Assembly: GCF_025971945.1 (NCBI RefSeq)
Contig: NZ_JAPDHW010000007.1
Coordinates: forward strand, 214,596-249,908
DNA: 35,313 nt
Source: Chryseobacterium kimseyorum
Lineage (GTDB): Bacteria > Bacteroidota > Bacteroidia > Flavobacteriales > Weeksellaceae
Direction of reading: 5' to 3'
Shown: positions 23,362 through 32,358 of the stretch, piece after piece
Position numbering within the stretch: position 1 is the first letter of the stretch
Layout of the letters: each line of letters begins with the position of its first letter
Notes under the pieces: generated by a model
Databases searched by the model: none
The model's input: only the letters and a program-made list of their open reading frames with translations
Told to the model about the DNA's origin: nothing
Position numbers and translations under genes: made by a program

Positions 23362-24033
23362 TTACATACTCGAATTATAGTATCCGTTTTCTACACAGAA
23401 TCGAATAAGGTGCAGTTTTGTTTTTAAACCCAACTTTTCCGTAAGTCTGTTGATGTAGGTGTCTATTGTTCTGGTACTCAAATTCAACTGTTCTCCTATC
23501 TCCTTGTTACTGAAGCCTTCATAGCAGAATTTCATCAGCTGAATCTCAGTGGAAGAAAGCTCTTCCTGGCTTTTTTTCTGTCGGTTCATGTAATCCTGAA
23601 CGGCTAAAGGTTGCTGTTTCCAGCTTTCAGAATACGCCTGATAGTCAAAATCCTGTGAAGTAATTTGACCTTTGATGATATCTTTAATAATACCGCTGTT
23701 TTTCTGGCAATAGTAGATGTTTGGGATTTTTTCTAAAATATCAGCCATATCTTCCTGGTAAGTTCCGGAATAAGTGATGATGGGAGTATCTTCATTATTT
23801 CTCCGGATAAATTTAATGGCTTCAAGACCACTGAGTACCGGCATGAAGAGTTCTACAATAAATACATCTTCCTGCTTTCTATAGATTCTGTTGATCAGCT
23901 CATGCCCGTTGTTGCAGTCGCTGAGAAGCATATTAAAAGGATTTTCCAGCAGTGTTTTGATCATTATCTTTTTAAAATAAAAATCGCTGTCGGCGATGGA
24001 AAACCGAACCGTATTGGTTAATATTTTGTTCAT
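23362..24033 (-). CDS. LuxR-type response regulator with Glu at the phospho-acceptor
   Basis: A 223-residue protein, start taken at the ATG at 24031-24033 (MNKILTNTVRFSIADSDF), which sits right before the receiver; an upstream in-frame ATG at 24120 would add 29 non-conserved residues. The receiver (about 8-125) keeps acidic residues D15/D17, the Thr/Ser region (ITYSG) and Lys111 (CQKNSG), but the acceptor in DVFIVELFMPVLSG is Glu61. A LuxR HTH follows (about 158-223, SSTEIQLMKFCYEGFSNKEI, STRTIDTYINRL). Divergent from the type VI membrane-complex genes, it is the likely regulator of that locus and may behave as permanently active. Confidence 0.87.
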   Translation of the reverse strand: MNKILTNTVRFSIADSDFYFKKIMIKTLLENPFNMLLSDCNNGHELINRIYRKQEDVFIVELFMPVLSGLEAIKFIRRNNEDTPIITYSGTYQEDMADILEKIPNIYYCQKNSGIIKDIIKGQITSQDFDYQAYSESWKQQPLAVQDYMNRQKKSQEELSSTEIQLMKFCYEGFSNKEIGEQLNLSTRTIDTYINRLTEKLGLKTKLHLIRFCVENGYYNSSM

Positions 24034-24154
24034 TTTATTTTTATGATTTGGTAGAGGTAAAATAAAATTATAATCACTAAAGTATGAAAATCTTTCGGAT
24101 TTCAAAATTAAACTTAACATTAAAAAATTGTGAATAGATTGCAGACCTCACATT

Positions 24155-24162
24155 TAATTTTG
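24155..24162 (+). promoter_or_regulatory. -7 element of the type VI membrane-complex operon
   Basis: TAATTTTG, 49 bases before the first start codon. A TTG at 24128-24130 is 24 bases upstream, longer than ideal. The 178-base intergenic region is shared with the divergent regulator. Confidence 0.4.
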
Positions 24163-24211
24163 TAAATAAATATTTTTTTTATATTTTCACATTCCAAACC
24201 AAATCACAACT

Positions 24212-24748
24212 ATGTCTACAAATAGAGATAAAAAATTGAATAAATCCGATGTCAGGATAGGCATCTGGAAATTTATCCTGTCGTTCGTTGTTTTATCCTT
24301 AATTTCTTTCAGCACTGTATTTTTCTTTTTTAAAAGTTACCACACACAGCGTGTTGGAATGGAGCAGGAGGTTAATAAATATGAAGAGCTGCTGGGTCGG
24401 TCAAAAGCCATGAAAATCATGGTAGACACCATTAGCTATCATGTTGCCTCACTAGATATTGCCGTAATCAGTAACGATATTCCGTTGCGTACTCAAATTG
24501 CTGAAGAAATTGATGAAGCCCGAATGGTAATTGGTGCCGACAGTGCTGATAATCTTAAGCATTACTCGTCTTTACTAAATCATATCGCACCTATGCTTAA
24601 TCTCAAAGCAAAAATCATTGAAGCATCAAAAGACAAGGAATTCGCACGCACTGAGCTATTGCGCTGTACCGGAAAGGTTGCTAAAGTTAACGAAGAACTC
24701 ACCAAAGATCCTTCAAGAAATTTTTCAGGAGGCAGAAGGAGAAGATAA
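24212..24748 (+). CDS. tssO: Type VI secretion membrane-complex protein, TssO-like
   Basis: A 178-residue protein with a short cytoplasmic N-terminus, one membrane helix (about 19-40, WKFILSFVVLSLISFSTVFF) and a helical periplasmic part with coiled-coil tendency (EQEVNKYEELLGRSKAMK; IDEARMVIGADSADNLKHY), ending in a basic GGRRRR tail. Size, topology and position before TssR fit the Bacteroidota-specific membrane complex TssNQOPR, which replaces the proteobacterial TssJLM anchor. Which of this gene and the next is the true TssO cannot be settled by eye. Confidence 0.7.
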   Translation: MSTNRDKKLNKSDVRIGIWKFILSFVVLSLISFSTVFFFFKSYHTQRVGMEQEVNKYEELLGRSKAMKIMVDTISYHVASLDIAVISNDIPLRTQIAEEIDEARMVIGADSADNLKHYSSLLNHIAPMLNLKAKIIEASKDKEFARTELLRCTGKVAKVNEELTKDPSRNFSGGRRRR

Positions 24749-24772
24749 GATCAAATTAAAAAACACCAGATT

Positions 24773-25294
24773 ATGCAAGGGCAAATTACACTATCCAAAA
24801 AAGAAAAACGTTTTCAGTTTATATATCTCATCTTCATGTTAATGGCTGCAATGATTCTTTTGGGAATTATTTTTCTAAACCGCTTTCAGTCTCCTTTCAC
24901 CTCTGCAGATGTCGTTTCTCTTGACCGATTGGAAGAAAAAGCGAAGTTTGATAGCGAACAGAAAAAGGTTCAGAAAATAGTGGATAGTACTTTTAAGCAG
25001 ATTTCACGTATCAAAGACGAAATTCCGGATGTGATGGTAGATCACGAAATTGACAAAAATACAGCTTACATACGAGGAACAAAAAAAAGATTCAGTACGG
25101 ATGATAGCAGAGTAGAAGGTTTTCCACAAATTGCCAAGCTCTTCGAGATGTATTATAATGATAAGAAGACAGTGACAACCATCTCATTCGATACCAAAAA
25201 TTTTGAAAGAAGAACCCAGGAATGCATCGTAGGGTATAGAGACAAAGAACGACGCCTTTTTGACAGGGATAACAATGCCGCAAGAGCTAAATAA
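24773..25294 (+). CDS. Type VI secretion membrane-complex protein (TssO/TssP type)
   Basis: A 173-residue single-pass protein: basic start (SKKEKRFQ), a membrane helix at about 15-36 (FIYLIFMLMAAMILLGIIFL), then a helical periplasmic region (SLDRLEEKAKFDSEQKKVQKIVD) and a short globular end. It begins 24 bases after the preceding gene and 37 bases before the PKD-domain gene, so the three are co-transcribed. The topology parallels the preceding protein, suggesting an ancient duplication or two partner subunits of the T6SS-iii membrane complex. No lipobox, so it is not the lipoprotein TssQ. Confidence 0.65.
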   Translation: MQGQITLSKKEKRFQFIYLIFMLMAAMILLGIIFLNRFQSPFTSADVVSLDRLEEKAKFDSEQKKVQKIVDSTFKQISRIKDEIPDVMVDHEIDKNTAYIRGTKKRFSTDDSRVEGFPQIAKLFEMYYNDKKTVTTISFDTKNFERRTQECIVGYRDKERRLFDRDNNAARAK

Positions 25295-25330
25295 AAACAC
25301 AAATTTTACAACACATCACACAAATTTATC

Positions 25331-26236
25331 ATGAACTATTTTGAAAAAAACAAAAAAAACATCATCATTGGTGTTATTGCTACCTTATTGCTGGCTGCCC
25401 TCGTCGCATTATGGCTTCAGAAAAAAGTAATTCATTCAGAAGATGATATCGTAGCAACTGTATATCCTTCGCCGGTTTTGGTAGGCGACAGTCTTTTCTT
25501 CGACGATAAAACACCCTTTGCAAAAACCAGAAAATGGAACTTTGGAGACGGCTCTACATCAATTGAAACGAAAGGTTTTCACGTTTTTAAAAGACCGGGT
25601 TTCTATAATGTAGCGCTTATCATCGATGATCAGTATACGAAAACTTACCCAATTGTTGTATCCGGAAGACGTGAAACTCCGCGGAGAGACAGCATAAAAG
25701 TACCGTCTGTTATTGATGCACAGACACAGGCAATGCAGTTTGAGACTGTACAGTTCAGAGCAATATCCGATGCCACACAATTCACCTGGAAATTTGGAGA
25801 AAATACGGGTATAGATTCTAAAGATAAAATGGCTACATACTCGTACAAAAAACCAGGAAATTACGTTGTGACTTTACATACTAACGGAGATGAAGAGCCC
25901 ATTACACACAGAATTACCATTCTTGCGGAATATAATGAAGTGGAACAGGCTGCGGCAGTAGATAATTCTTACGAAGAAAGAGATAATGACTTCAAATATC
26001 ATCTGCAGCAAATTGCCAACGGAAACAGCTTCAATACGCATTACAATTATCTCTTAGGTAAATATTTATGCAATAATGAAAATTCAATAGTTCAGGTAAA
26101 TGACAGCAAAATCAATAACTTTTATCTGTACTGTGCAAGTCTTCAGTTTGATAAAAACAGAGTTATTCAGACGGTCAAGCTTAATTATGATGAGGCAGGC
26201 TGTGTAACGAAAGCAGACATCAATCAAAATAAATAA
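25331..26236 (+). CDS. Type VI secretion membrane-complex protein with PKD domains (TssP candidate)
   Basis: A 301-residue protein with a membrane helix at about 11-29 (IIIGVIATLLLAALVALWL) and a periplasmic part that starts with two PKD-like Ig folds: about 35-115 with KWNFGDGSTS and FKRPGFYNVALII, and about 125-200 with FTWKFGENTG and YKKPGNYVVTLHT. A C-terminal domain (about 210-301, FKYHLQQIANGNSF to the end) has two cysteines that may pair. In Bacteroidota type VI loci such a protein precedes TssR and belongs to the membrane complex. The name TssP is likely but not proven here. Confidence 0.7.
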   Translation: MNYFEKNKKNIIIGVIATLLLAALVALWLQKKVIHSEDDIVATVYPSPVLVGDSLFFDDKTPFAKTRKWNFGDGSTSIETKGFHVFKRPGFYNVALIIDDQYTKTYPIVVSGRRETPRRDSIKVPSVIDAQTQAMQFETVQFRAISDATQFTWKFGENTGIDSKDKMATYSYKKPGNYVVTLHTNGDEEPITHRITILAEYNEVEQAAAVDNSYEERDNDFKYHLQQIANGNSFNTHYNYLLGKYLCNNENSIVQVNDSKINNFYLYCASLQFDKNRVIQTVKLNYDEAGCVTKADINQNK

Positions 26237-26296
26237 ACGAAAAGTTATTCCTGAATTTTTTTCCTGAACAACACACCAATTATAAAGAATATTAAG

Positions 26297-28696
26297 ATGA
26301 AAAATAAATTTCCTCTCGCGGCATATTACATCGGTTTATCTGTACTGCTTACAAGCTGTCAGGTAAAATTGCCGTCCAAAAAAACACCTGAACCAAAAAA
26401 ATATGGTCAAATCAGCAATGTTTCTGTTACAGACGGTTTTTCTAAAAAATCTGTTCCGTGGATTGCTATCTCAGACAGATCAAGAAATACAGCGTATTTA
26501 GATAAAAGTGATGAAAAATCTTACAAGGAAGTCAAATTTTTGGAGCCACTGATGGTTTTGAAAAACAGAGACGGAATGGTAAAAGTAGCAGAGTATATTC
26601 CTGATGCTTTAATGAAAAAGGTTTCATCAAAATCTGTAAAAACGTACGGCTGGATTCCCGAATCTGATCTTCTGTTGTGGAGCAGTTCTCTGAAAAGCGA
26701 AAAAACAGGCTATCCGCTAAAGGTAGCTGTAGTACCCAATAGTCCGGATGTAATAAAATATTCTGAAAGATATTACAAAAATGACTCTATCATGGTATTT
26801 AATTCTCCAAGTTTGATTGAAGAGGCTAATGTAAAAATACCGAATGGACAGATGGTGTATGTCTACAAAATGGCAGAGAACAACAAAAGATATTTGGTAG
26901 GTAAAAAGCCGTCTGTTGATATGGACAGTATCAATACCGGGCTTTATGGCTGGGTGAGTTCTGATGTTATCTCATCCTGGGGAGAACGTTCTGCAGTTAA
27001 AATGAAAAATCCTACAGGTATTAAAGAGACCACTTTAGGAATTCATGAAGGCGCACCGGGAGGAGCCGACGCAGATAAGAAAATAGCAGTTTTACTTACT
27101 GATGTCGACAAAAGAAAACCGCTTGAAAACATTTTTCCTGTTAATTTAGCGTTGAATGACACCGTTGCAGCAGACCGCAAAACAAAGTATTTTACAAATG
27201 TCTTAGACTACAGCAAAAATTACGCATCCAATGTTATAGGGGATAAGATTTACTTTGACCGTTATAAAGAGATTATTGAAAAAAACAGAAATGCGAATAT
27301 TGTTTTTGTGTTAGACGTAAGTGCAGCTAATGCGCCATATACACCGATTGTAAAATCTTTGTTGGAAGATCTTCAGTTGAGATTTGAGAAACCATCTTAC
27401 TTTAAGTCAATTAAATATGGTGTTGTACTTTACAAAAATAATCCTTGTGGAGAAAATGTAGCTCCGTCAATGTTAAGCAAAGATTACAGTAAAATTACAG
27501 CATTTATCGATGATAAGATCAACGAAATGAACTGCCAGAGTACTGGTGGAAATCAGCCTCTAAACGAAGGATTGATTGCTGCCGGAAATCTGCTTTCTGA
27601 AGTTCCTGATGAAACCAATATGATTATCACTATCGGTACTTCTGCCAATAGAAACGGGAATATGTATGGTGTGATTAATTCATTGACGCAGGCGCAGGCA
27701 AAAGTAATTATGTTCCAGACAAACTCCCGTTCTTCAGATACGTATAACGATTTTGTTTTGATGTCTGAAAATATTGTTACAAACACAGCTAAGAATGTAG
27801 CAGAATTAAAAAAGCAGAAAATCATCGATCAAAGTGATGTTTTAATAAAAAATAATTTTAGCCTAATTGAAAGTGATGCCGGCTTTTATTCATTAGACTT
27901 TCCAAAACAAAGTATGGCTCCGGGATTTGTGATTTTTCCTAAAAAAGGTGATATTGCCCCTCCTGGATTTTTGAAGAAAGCGGTAGACAGTTTGATTGCT
28001 CAGGTTACTTTTGATAATACCAAAATTGACAGTGCTCTTAACGAAAGATTTCAAACGTCTGTAGGAGCTGGAAGAACGGAAGTGGATATTAAGTATAAAT
28101 ATCTGTATCCTGGACTTCCAAATCCTGTTCCCGCAGGAATTGCAGCGCAGTTGATCAATTACGGAAACCCATTTTTACAGTCAGGCTATATTCCTAGAGA
28201 TTTAATGGATATGAAGCCGGTAATGGAAAAGGGTATTTTAGTTTCCGAGGCTGAATACGATCAGCTTAAAGCATTTTACTCTGAAGTTTATGAAAAAACG
28301 GGTGCTGGAAAACCTGGTTTTAAGCAGACAAAAGCTCTGAGAGAATACATTAAGCTTTTGAAAAAGTACAATTCTACATTGCAATTTTTAGATAAAGGCG
28401 ATTTATATGAGCAGCCAATGTCTTATGCGGTAGGAATCAGTACAGGTTTTGATAATTCTGAATCAGAGTTAATGTCAAAATATAAATTGAAAGGCTGGAA
28501 AAAATCAAAAATCGTAACGAACGACCAGGCACATAATTATTTTCAGTATTACAAGCACTTAGCAGAAAGAATGCTTAATCACAGAAAAAGTAAGGCGGTT
28601 AAGATAGAACAGAACGGACAGGAGTTCTACTGGCTAAGCGAATATTTCATGCCGACTACATTACCGGTAGAAGAGCCGGAAAATACTCAACATTAA
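26297..28696 (+). CDS. tssR: Type VI secretion protein TssR
   Basis: A 799-residue lipoprotein (lipobox Cys21, SVLLTSC) of the Bacteroidota T6SS-iii membrane complex. The N-terminal half holds two SH3-like segments (YGWIPESDLLLW and YGWVSSDVISSW, about 115-235). Around 330-510 lies a von Willebrand A-like domain: NIVFVLDVSAANAPY, a central GGNQPLNEGL and NMIITIGTSANRNG; the metal-site DxSxS is degenerate (DVSAA). The C-terminal third (about 560-799) is mixed and TssR-specific. It should bridge outer membrane and periplasmic parts of the anchor. Last gene of the membrane-complex operon, ended by a strong terminator. Confidence 0.88.
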   Translation: MKNKFPLAAYYIGLSVLLTSCQVKLPSKKTPEPKKYGQISNVSVTDGFSKKSVPWIAISDRSRNTAYLDKSDEKSYKEVKFLEPLMVLKNRDGMVKVAEYIPDALMKKVSSKSVKTYGWIPESDLLLWSSSLKSEKTGYPLKVAVVPNSPDVIKYSERYYKNDSIMVFNSPSLIEEANVKIPNGQMVYVYKMAENNKRYLVGKKPSVDMDSINTGLYGWVSSDVISSWGERSAVKMKNPTGIKETTLGIHEGAPGGADADKKIAVLLTDVDKRKPLENIFPVNLALNDTVAADRKTKYFTNVLDYSKNYASNVIGDKIYFDRYKEIIEKNRNANIVFVLDVSAANAPYTPIVKSLLEDLQLRFEKPSYFKSIKYGVVLYKNNPCGENVAPSMLSKDYSKITAFIDDKINEMNCQSTGGNQPLNEGLIAAGNLLSEVPDETNMIITIGTSANRNGNMYGVINSLTQAQAKVIMFQTNSRSSDTYNDFVLMSENIVTNTAKNVAELKKQKIIDQSDVLIKNNFSLIESDAGFYSLDFPKQSMAPGFVIFPKKGDIAPPGFLKKAVDSLIAQVTFDNTKIDSALNERFQTSVGAGRTEVDIKYKYLYPGLPNPVPAGIAAQLINYGNPFLQSGYIPRDLMDMKPVMEKGILVSEAEYDQLKAFYSEVYEKTGAGKPGFKQTKALREYIKLLKKYNSTLQFLDKGDLYEQPMSYAVGISTGFDNSESELMSKYKLKGWKKSKIVTNDQAHNYFQYYKHLAERMLNHRKSKAVKIEQNGQEFYWLSEYFMPTTLPVEEPENTQH

Positions 28697-28708
28697 TTAC
28701 TTATCACA

Positions 28709-28744
28709 TAAAAAAAAACGGAAAATTCACTTTCCGTTTTTTTT
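28709..28744 (+). terminator. Terminator after tssR
   Basis: Arms AAAACGGAAA/TTTCCGTTTT around ATTCAC with flanking A- and T-runs; separates the membrane-complex operon from the payload genes. Confidence 0.85.
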
Positions 28745-28763
28745 ATGTTAAATAACTTTTTGT

Positions 28764-28771
28764 TATCTTTG
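28764..28771 (+). promoter_or_regulatory. -7 element of the payload cassette
   Basis: TATCTTTG, 20 bases before the PAAR-like gene start; TTTT at 28741-28744 lies 19 bases upstream at the -33 position. Same -7 sequence as the curli and hcp promoters. Confidence 0.5.
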
Positions 28772-28791
28772 ATTACCAAACATCACAAAAT

Positions 28792-29295
28792 ATGTCAGAG
28801 CAATCATCATCTCATGACGGCAAACACTTTGTCGTGCAGAAAGGGAAGTGCCAGTGTAATCAAGGTGATCAGTTCCCACAGCATAAAGTTACTACACATC
28901 AAAAACATTTTTGGAATGATGACGCAGGCAGTGCAGATTATCTGGCTGTGACAGAAGATGACCTTCAGTTCAATCCTCCGGGGCCTAGTTTCGGAAAATG
29001 CAAATTGAAACCCAGCTCAGGCGGATATTTGCCATGTTCTTATGCGCCGGCCGGAAAATGGCAGAAAACCTATGATAAGGTGATGGTTATGGGAAAAAAA
29101 GCGGTGACCGAAGTTTCAGAACTTCAGTGCACTGTAGGTGGAAAAATTACCATCAAAGATCATGGTCAGCGTGGTGAGGTTAGCAAACAGAATGTGAAAA
29201 ATGCCGATCCTAAAACGGTAAGACATATGAATCCTCTCGTGGATGTGAATGACTTCAAAGAAACAGTTTTTGAAAGTGAAATAGACGCTTATTAA
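28792..29295 (+). CDS. DUF4280 PAAR-like spike-tip protein
   Basis: A 167-residue protein of the DUF4280/PAAR-like family. The C-terminal core LQCTVGGKITIKDHGQ is the family signature, and SGGYLPCSYAPAGKWQ with several Cys/His residues (GKCQCNQ near the start) may bind metal as PAAR tips do. PAAR proteins cap the VgrG trimer and carry effectors into targets. It has no signal peptide, consistent with cytosolic loading. Encoded 15 bases before the large M23-type protein, which is therefore its probable cargo. Confidence 0.85.
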   Translation: MSEQSSSHDGKHFVVQKGKCQCNQGDQFPQHKVTTHQKHFWNDDAGSADYLAVTEDDLQFNPPGPSFGKCKLKPSSGGYLPCSYAPAGKWQKTYDKVMVMGKKAVTEVSELQCTVGGKITIKDHGQRGEVSKQNVKNADPKTVRHMNPLVDVNDFKETVFESEIDAY

Positions 29296-29310
29296 CCTAA
29301 ATTTTCTGCG

Positions 29311-32300
29311 ATGTCAAAACGAGGAGTTTCAAAAATATCAGGCAATTCTTCTCCAAAAGTGGGAGAAGCAACAACATACACTATTACCGATTGGTATCCT
29401 GCCACACCGCAAACACAGAGAAATGCATCCGGTGTAACCTGGGAGTTGTTTAAAAAGCGCACCAACGGAAGATTTACGACAACAAATATCAAAAAAACGG
29501 GTTCCGGAACATTTACTTTCGGAGAAGTTGCTCAGAAAAATACCTACCGTCTTGAGGCTTATTTATTTGAAGCTGAAGGTGGCGGGCCATCGTCGATTGA
29601 AATCTCTCCCCAGCCTGTTGCCGTACCGAAAATCGACAAAGTTGAACTTCAGTATGTCGACGATTCACCGGGAACTGTATTTAACTATACCGAAAAGATG
29701 CGTGCACGGGCACAGTGTGTAAATCTTAACGGTAAAAAATTAAAATTTTCTCTTTGGGAAGATGATGCGGCAGGGGATGGCCATCATGCAGGCAATCTTT
29801 TAATTGAAACGAAAGAAGCCACCGTCAATAGTAGCGGAGTCGCTGTAGCAGAATTTATGTTAACCCGAGCGTTGATGCAAAAAGCAATGCACAGAGAAAC
29901 TGATCCTAAGCAGCTTGAGTTTTATGTTACGGTAGAATACTTTGCAGACAGGAAACATGCAACAGAGAACAGAAATGTAAATAACCCTCAGCATAATCCT
30001 GCGCCAATTCCTCAGCAGAGACCACAGCAACCTGCAAATAATCCGGCTCGTTCACAACCAACACAAGCTCCGGCAAATAATGTTCCGCCGAGAGCAGCCA
30101 ATTCACCTGCTGCCACAAAACCTCAGTCAAGGAAGGAAGAAACAGGAATTGTTGAAACCGTTAAAGGCTATGCGAAAGAACTTTGGGATTGGGCTGAATC
30201 TAAAGGAACAATCACACCTTCCAAAACGCCAACTCAGCAGCCAGCCGGCGGAAAAACGGTGAGTATTGTACAGGATTCAGGAGTCGAAAATTTACTGGAT
30301 GCTTATTTTGCCAAAAAAGAATATACGAAACTTACCGGTGAGGCCGACGGAAATCATGTCTACACTTTTGGAGGCCGAAAAGCTAACAACAAAACTACGA
30401 CACCTGAAGAAAAGGCAAAAGTTGCAGATACTGTTTTGAAGAAAATTGCTCCCGCCTTAAAGAAAGACAAAAAATATACAACCAAAGAAACGGTTATTCA
30501 GGCTCTGACAGCCAATGAATATGGTACAGACACTGAAAATAATAAGTCGGTTACCATTCCTGTATTCAAGTTGGGAGCTGAGTTTAAGAAAATAAACAGT
30601 GCACCGCTGGATTCCAAGGTATATCTGGTTGCCCGTACTTCCGGTTTGAATGGAAAACAGACGACAATAATCATCAAAGAGAAAGATGGTTTCCTGAAAG
30701 GTTCTGTCGGCGCGGTGTTACCTGTGCTGGAAATTACAGAAGAACAAATGGAACAGGCTTCACCTACCACGGGAGAAATTCCGGGAACCGAGAAGACAGA
30801 ATTTATAGCTACTATAGAAAACGGAGTGGCAAAAGTTCCTGTTCATTTAAGACCTAAATCGAACGATGATTTGAAAATCTGGAGAGAAAAATTAGCAAAA
30901 GGAAAAGAAGACGGCGAGTATACTTATAAATTTGGAGGTCCGAATCCGATTGCCAATGAAGCGGATAAAAGAAGGATCGCTGATATTATTTTAGGTATTG
31001 CCAAAAAAGGAAATGCCAATAACGTAAAAATTACAGACGACAAGACTGCTTTTATCAGTGATATTGAAAGTGTTTTGGAAATTAAAGCTTATAAACTCAA
31101 TGATACAATTAAATTTAAACTGTATAAAAAACAGTCTGAGCTTTTATATCTTCATGCAAAAGCACAGGGTGAGAAGCTTCATGAAAAGGACTTCCTTAAA
31201 ACCGATGGAGCCTATTTCCAACTGACCAAAACCAAGCCTGTTATTTTCCCACTGCGTGTGAAACCTGAAAATGATACGGGTAAAACATGGGGGCAAAATT
31301 ATTACTGGGCAGCCAGTCAGGGAAGTAACATGACGACATTTAACTCCAACAGAAGCAAAGGAACGAGAAAACATGCGGGCAGAGATCTGTATACATTGCC
31401 TGAAACAGAAATTGTTGCAATGGCAGACGGTACTGTCTTAAAGACTGATCCATTCTACGCTGGGACAGATTATATCGCTGTGCATCATACGACAAATGAC
31501 GGTAGAGAGTTTATCATTAATTATGGTGAAGTGGCTCCAGGTAAAAAAGAGGTAAAAGCGGGTGACAAAGTTGTTCAGGGACAGAAACTGGGTGTTACGG
31601 GCTATCTTCATGGCATTACAGTGATCAGCGGACATACGATTTACATGATTCACTTTGAGCATTACACAGGAAGTGAAGGATTTGATCTGGATAAAAATCA
31701 TATCTTATCAGGAGATAACCGTTACAAACGGCGAAGCGATTTGGTTGATCCACTGGAAATTCTGCAGGAAGGATACCGAAATACATTTGAGGAAGATACA
31801 GATGACGGTGAACTATTCACTGTAGAAGACGGTAAAGCAGCCATTGAAGAACTCTACAGCCGCTACAAAGACAGCAAATGGAACTGGAAGTGGGAAGGCT
31901 CTGAAGAAGAAGTGGAAGTCACCGGAAAAGATTTGGTAACCATCGTAGAAAAAATGTACAGACTGGAAACTGCACATTTCGGGTCAAAACAATATCAACA
32001 TTGCGGAACCGGTGGTATGGAAGCATTTGGAGAACCGCCTTATTACGGTTGGGATTCTACCTTATTTATCGAGCAGCCTACGGGAACCTGGAGTGCTTTT
32101 GAAGGAAAAGGCTTAAGTGGTGCCGGCGGTAACACGCAGATTACCGATAAGCAGAAAGAGTTTGTGAAATTACCTTCTGTACTTGCCGGGATGGAGTATA
32201 AAGCAAAATATATCATCAAGTATCAGGGGAATTATGCCAGATGGTTTAACGCGAAAGATACCACTGCCCAAACGGCTTACAGAACTTCTCTGCAGAACAT

Positions 32301-32331
32301 CAGAGCGAGATTTACAGATGCTATTCAATAA
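29311..32331 (+). CDS. Multidomain M23-peptidase-like type VI effector candidate
   Basis: A 1006-residue protein without signal peptide. Order: N-terminal beta-rich/Ig-like domains (1-220, including TYTITDWYPATPQTQ and KIDKVELQYVDD), a Pro/Gln/Asn-rich linker (about 225-275), two copies of a module marked by YTFGG (351-355) and YKFGG (539-543), then an M23/LytM-like domain (about 640-810) with H688xxxD692 (RKHAGRDLY). The second M23 motif reads MIHFEH: H781 is kept but the first His of HxH is Met779. A C-terminal domain (about 840-1006, TAHFGSKQYQHCGTGGMEAFG) is unknown. It probably acts on target peptidoglycan; activity is uncertain given the changed motif. Confidence 0.78.
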   Translation: MSKRGVSKISGNSSPKVGEATTYTITDWYPATPQTQRNASGVTWELFKKRTNGRFTTTNIKKTGSGTFTFGEVAQKNTYRLEAYLFEAEGGGPSSIEISPQPVAVPKIDKVELQYVDDSPGTVFNYTEKMRARAQCVNLNGKKLKFSLWEDDAAGDGHHAGNLLIETKEATVNSSGVAVAEFMLTRALMQKAMHRETDPKQLEFYVTVEYFADRKHATENRNVNNPQHNPAPIPQQRPQQPANNPARSQPTQAPANNVPPRAANSPAATKPQSRKEETGIVETVKGYAKELWDWAESKGTITPSKTPTQQPAGGKTVSIVQDSGVENLLDAYFAKKEYTKLTGEADGNHVYTFGGRKANNKTTTPEEKAKVADTVLKKIAPALKKDKKYTTKETVIQALTANEYGTDTENNKSVTIPVFKLGAEFKKINSAPLDSKVYLVARTSGLNGKQTTIIIKEKDGFLKGSVGAVLPVLEITEEQMEQASPTTGEIPGTEKTEFIATIENGVAKVPVHLRPKSNDDLKIWREKLAKGKEDGEYTYKFGGPNPIANEADKRRIADIILGIAKKGNANNVKITDDKTAFISDIESVLEIKAYKLNDTIKFKLYKKQSELLYLHAKAQGEKLHEKDFLKTDGAYFQLTKTKPVIFPLRVKPENDTGKTWGQNYYWAASQGSNMTTFNSNRSKGTRKHAGRDLYTLPETEIVAMADGTVLKTDPFYAGTDYIAVHHTTNDGREFIINYGEVAPGKKEVKAGDKVVQGQKLGVTGYLHGITVISGHTIYMIHFEHYTGSEGFDLDKNHILSGDNRYKRRSDLVDPLEILQEGYRNTFEEDTDDGELFTVEDGKAAIEELYSRYKDSKWNWKWEGSEEEVEVTGKDLVTIVEKMYRLETAHFGSKQYQHCGTGGMEAFGEPPYYGWDSTLFIEQPTGTWSAFEGKGLSGAGGNTQITDKQKEFVKLPSVLAGMEYKAKYIIKYQGNYARWFNAKDTTAQTAYRTSLQNIRARFTDAIQ

Positions 32332-32358
32332 TACTTATTAAAAATTATTTAAATTAAA

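Noticed and set aside
24034..24120. Longer N-terminus of the type VI-adjacent regulator
   Set aside because: The 29 extra residues are not part of a receiver domain and lie in the divergent promoter region.
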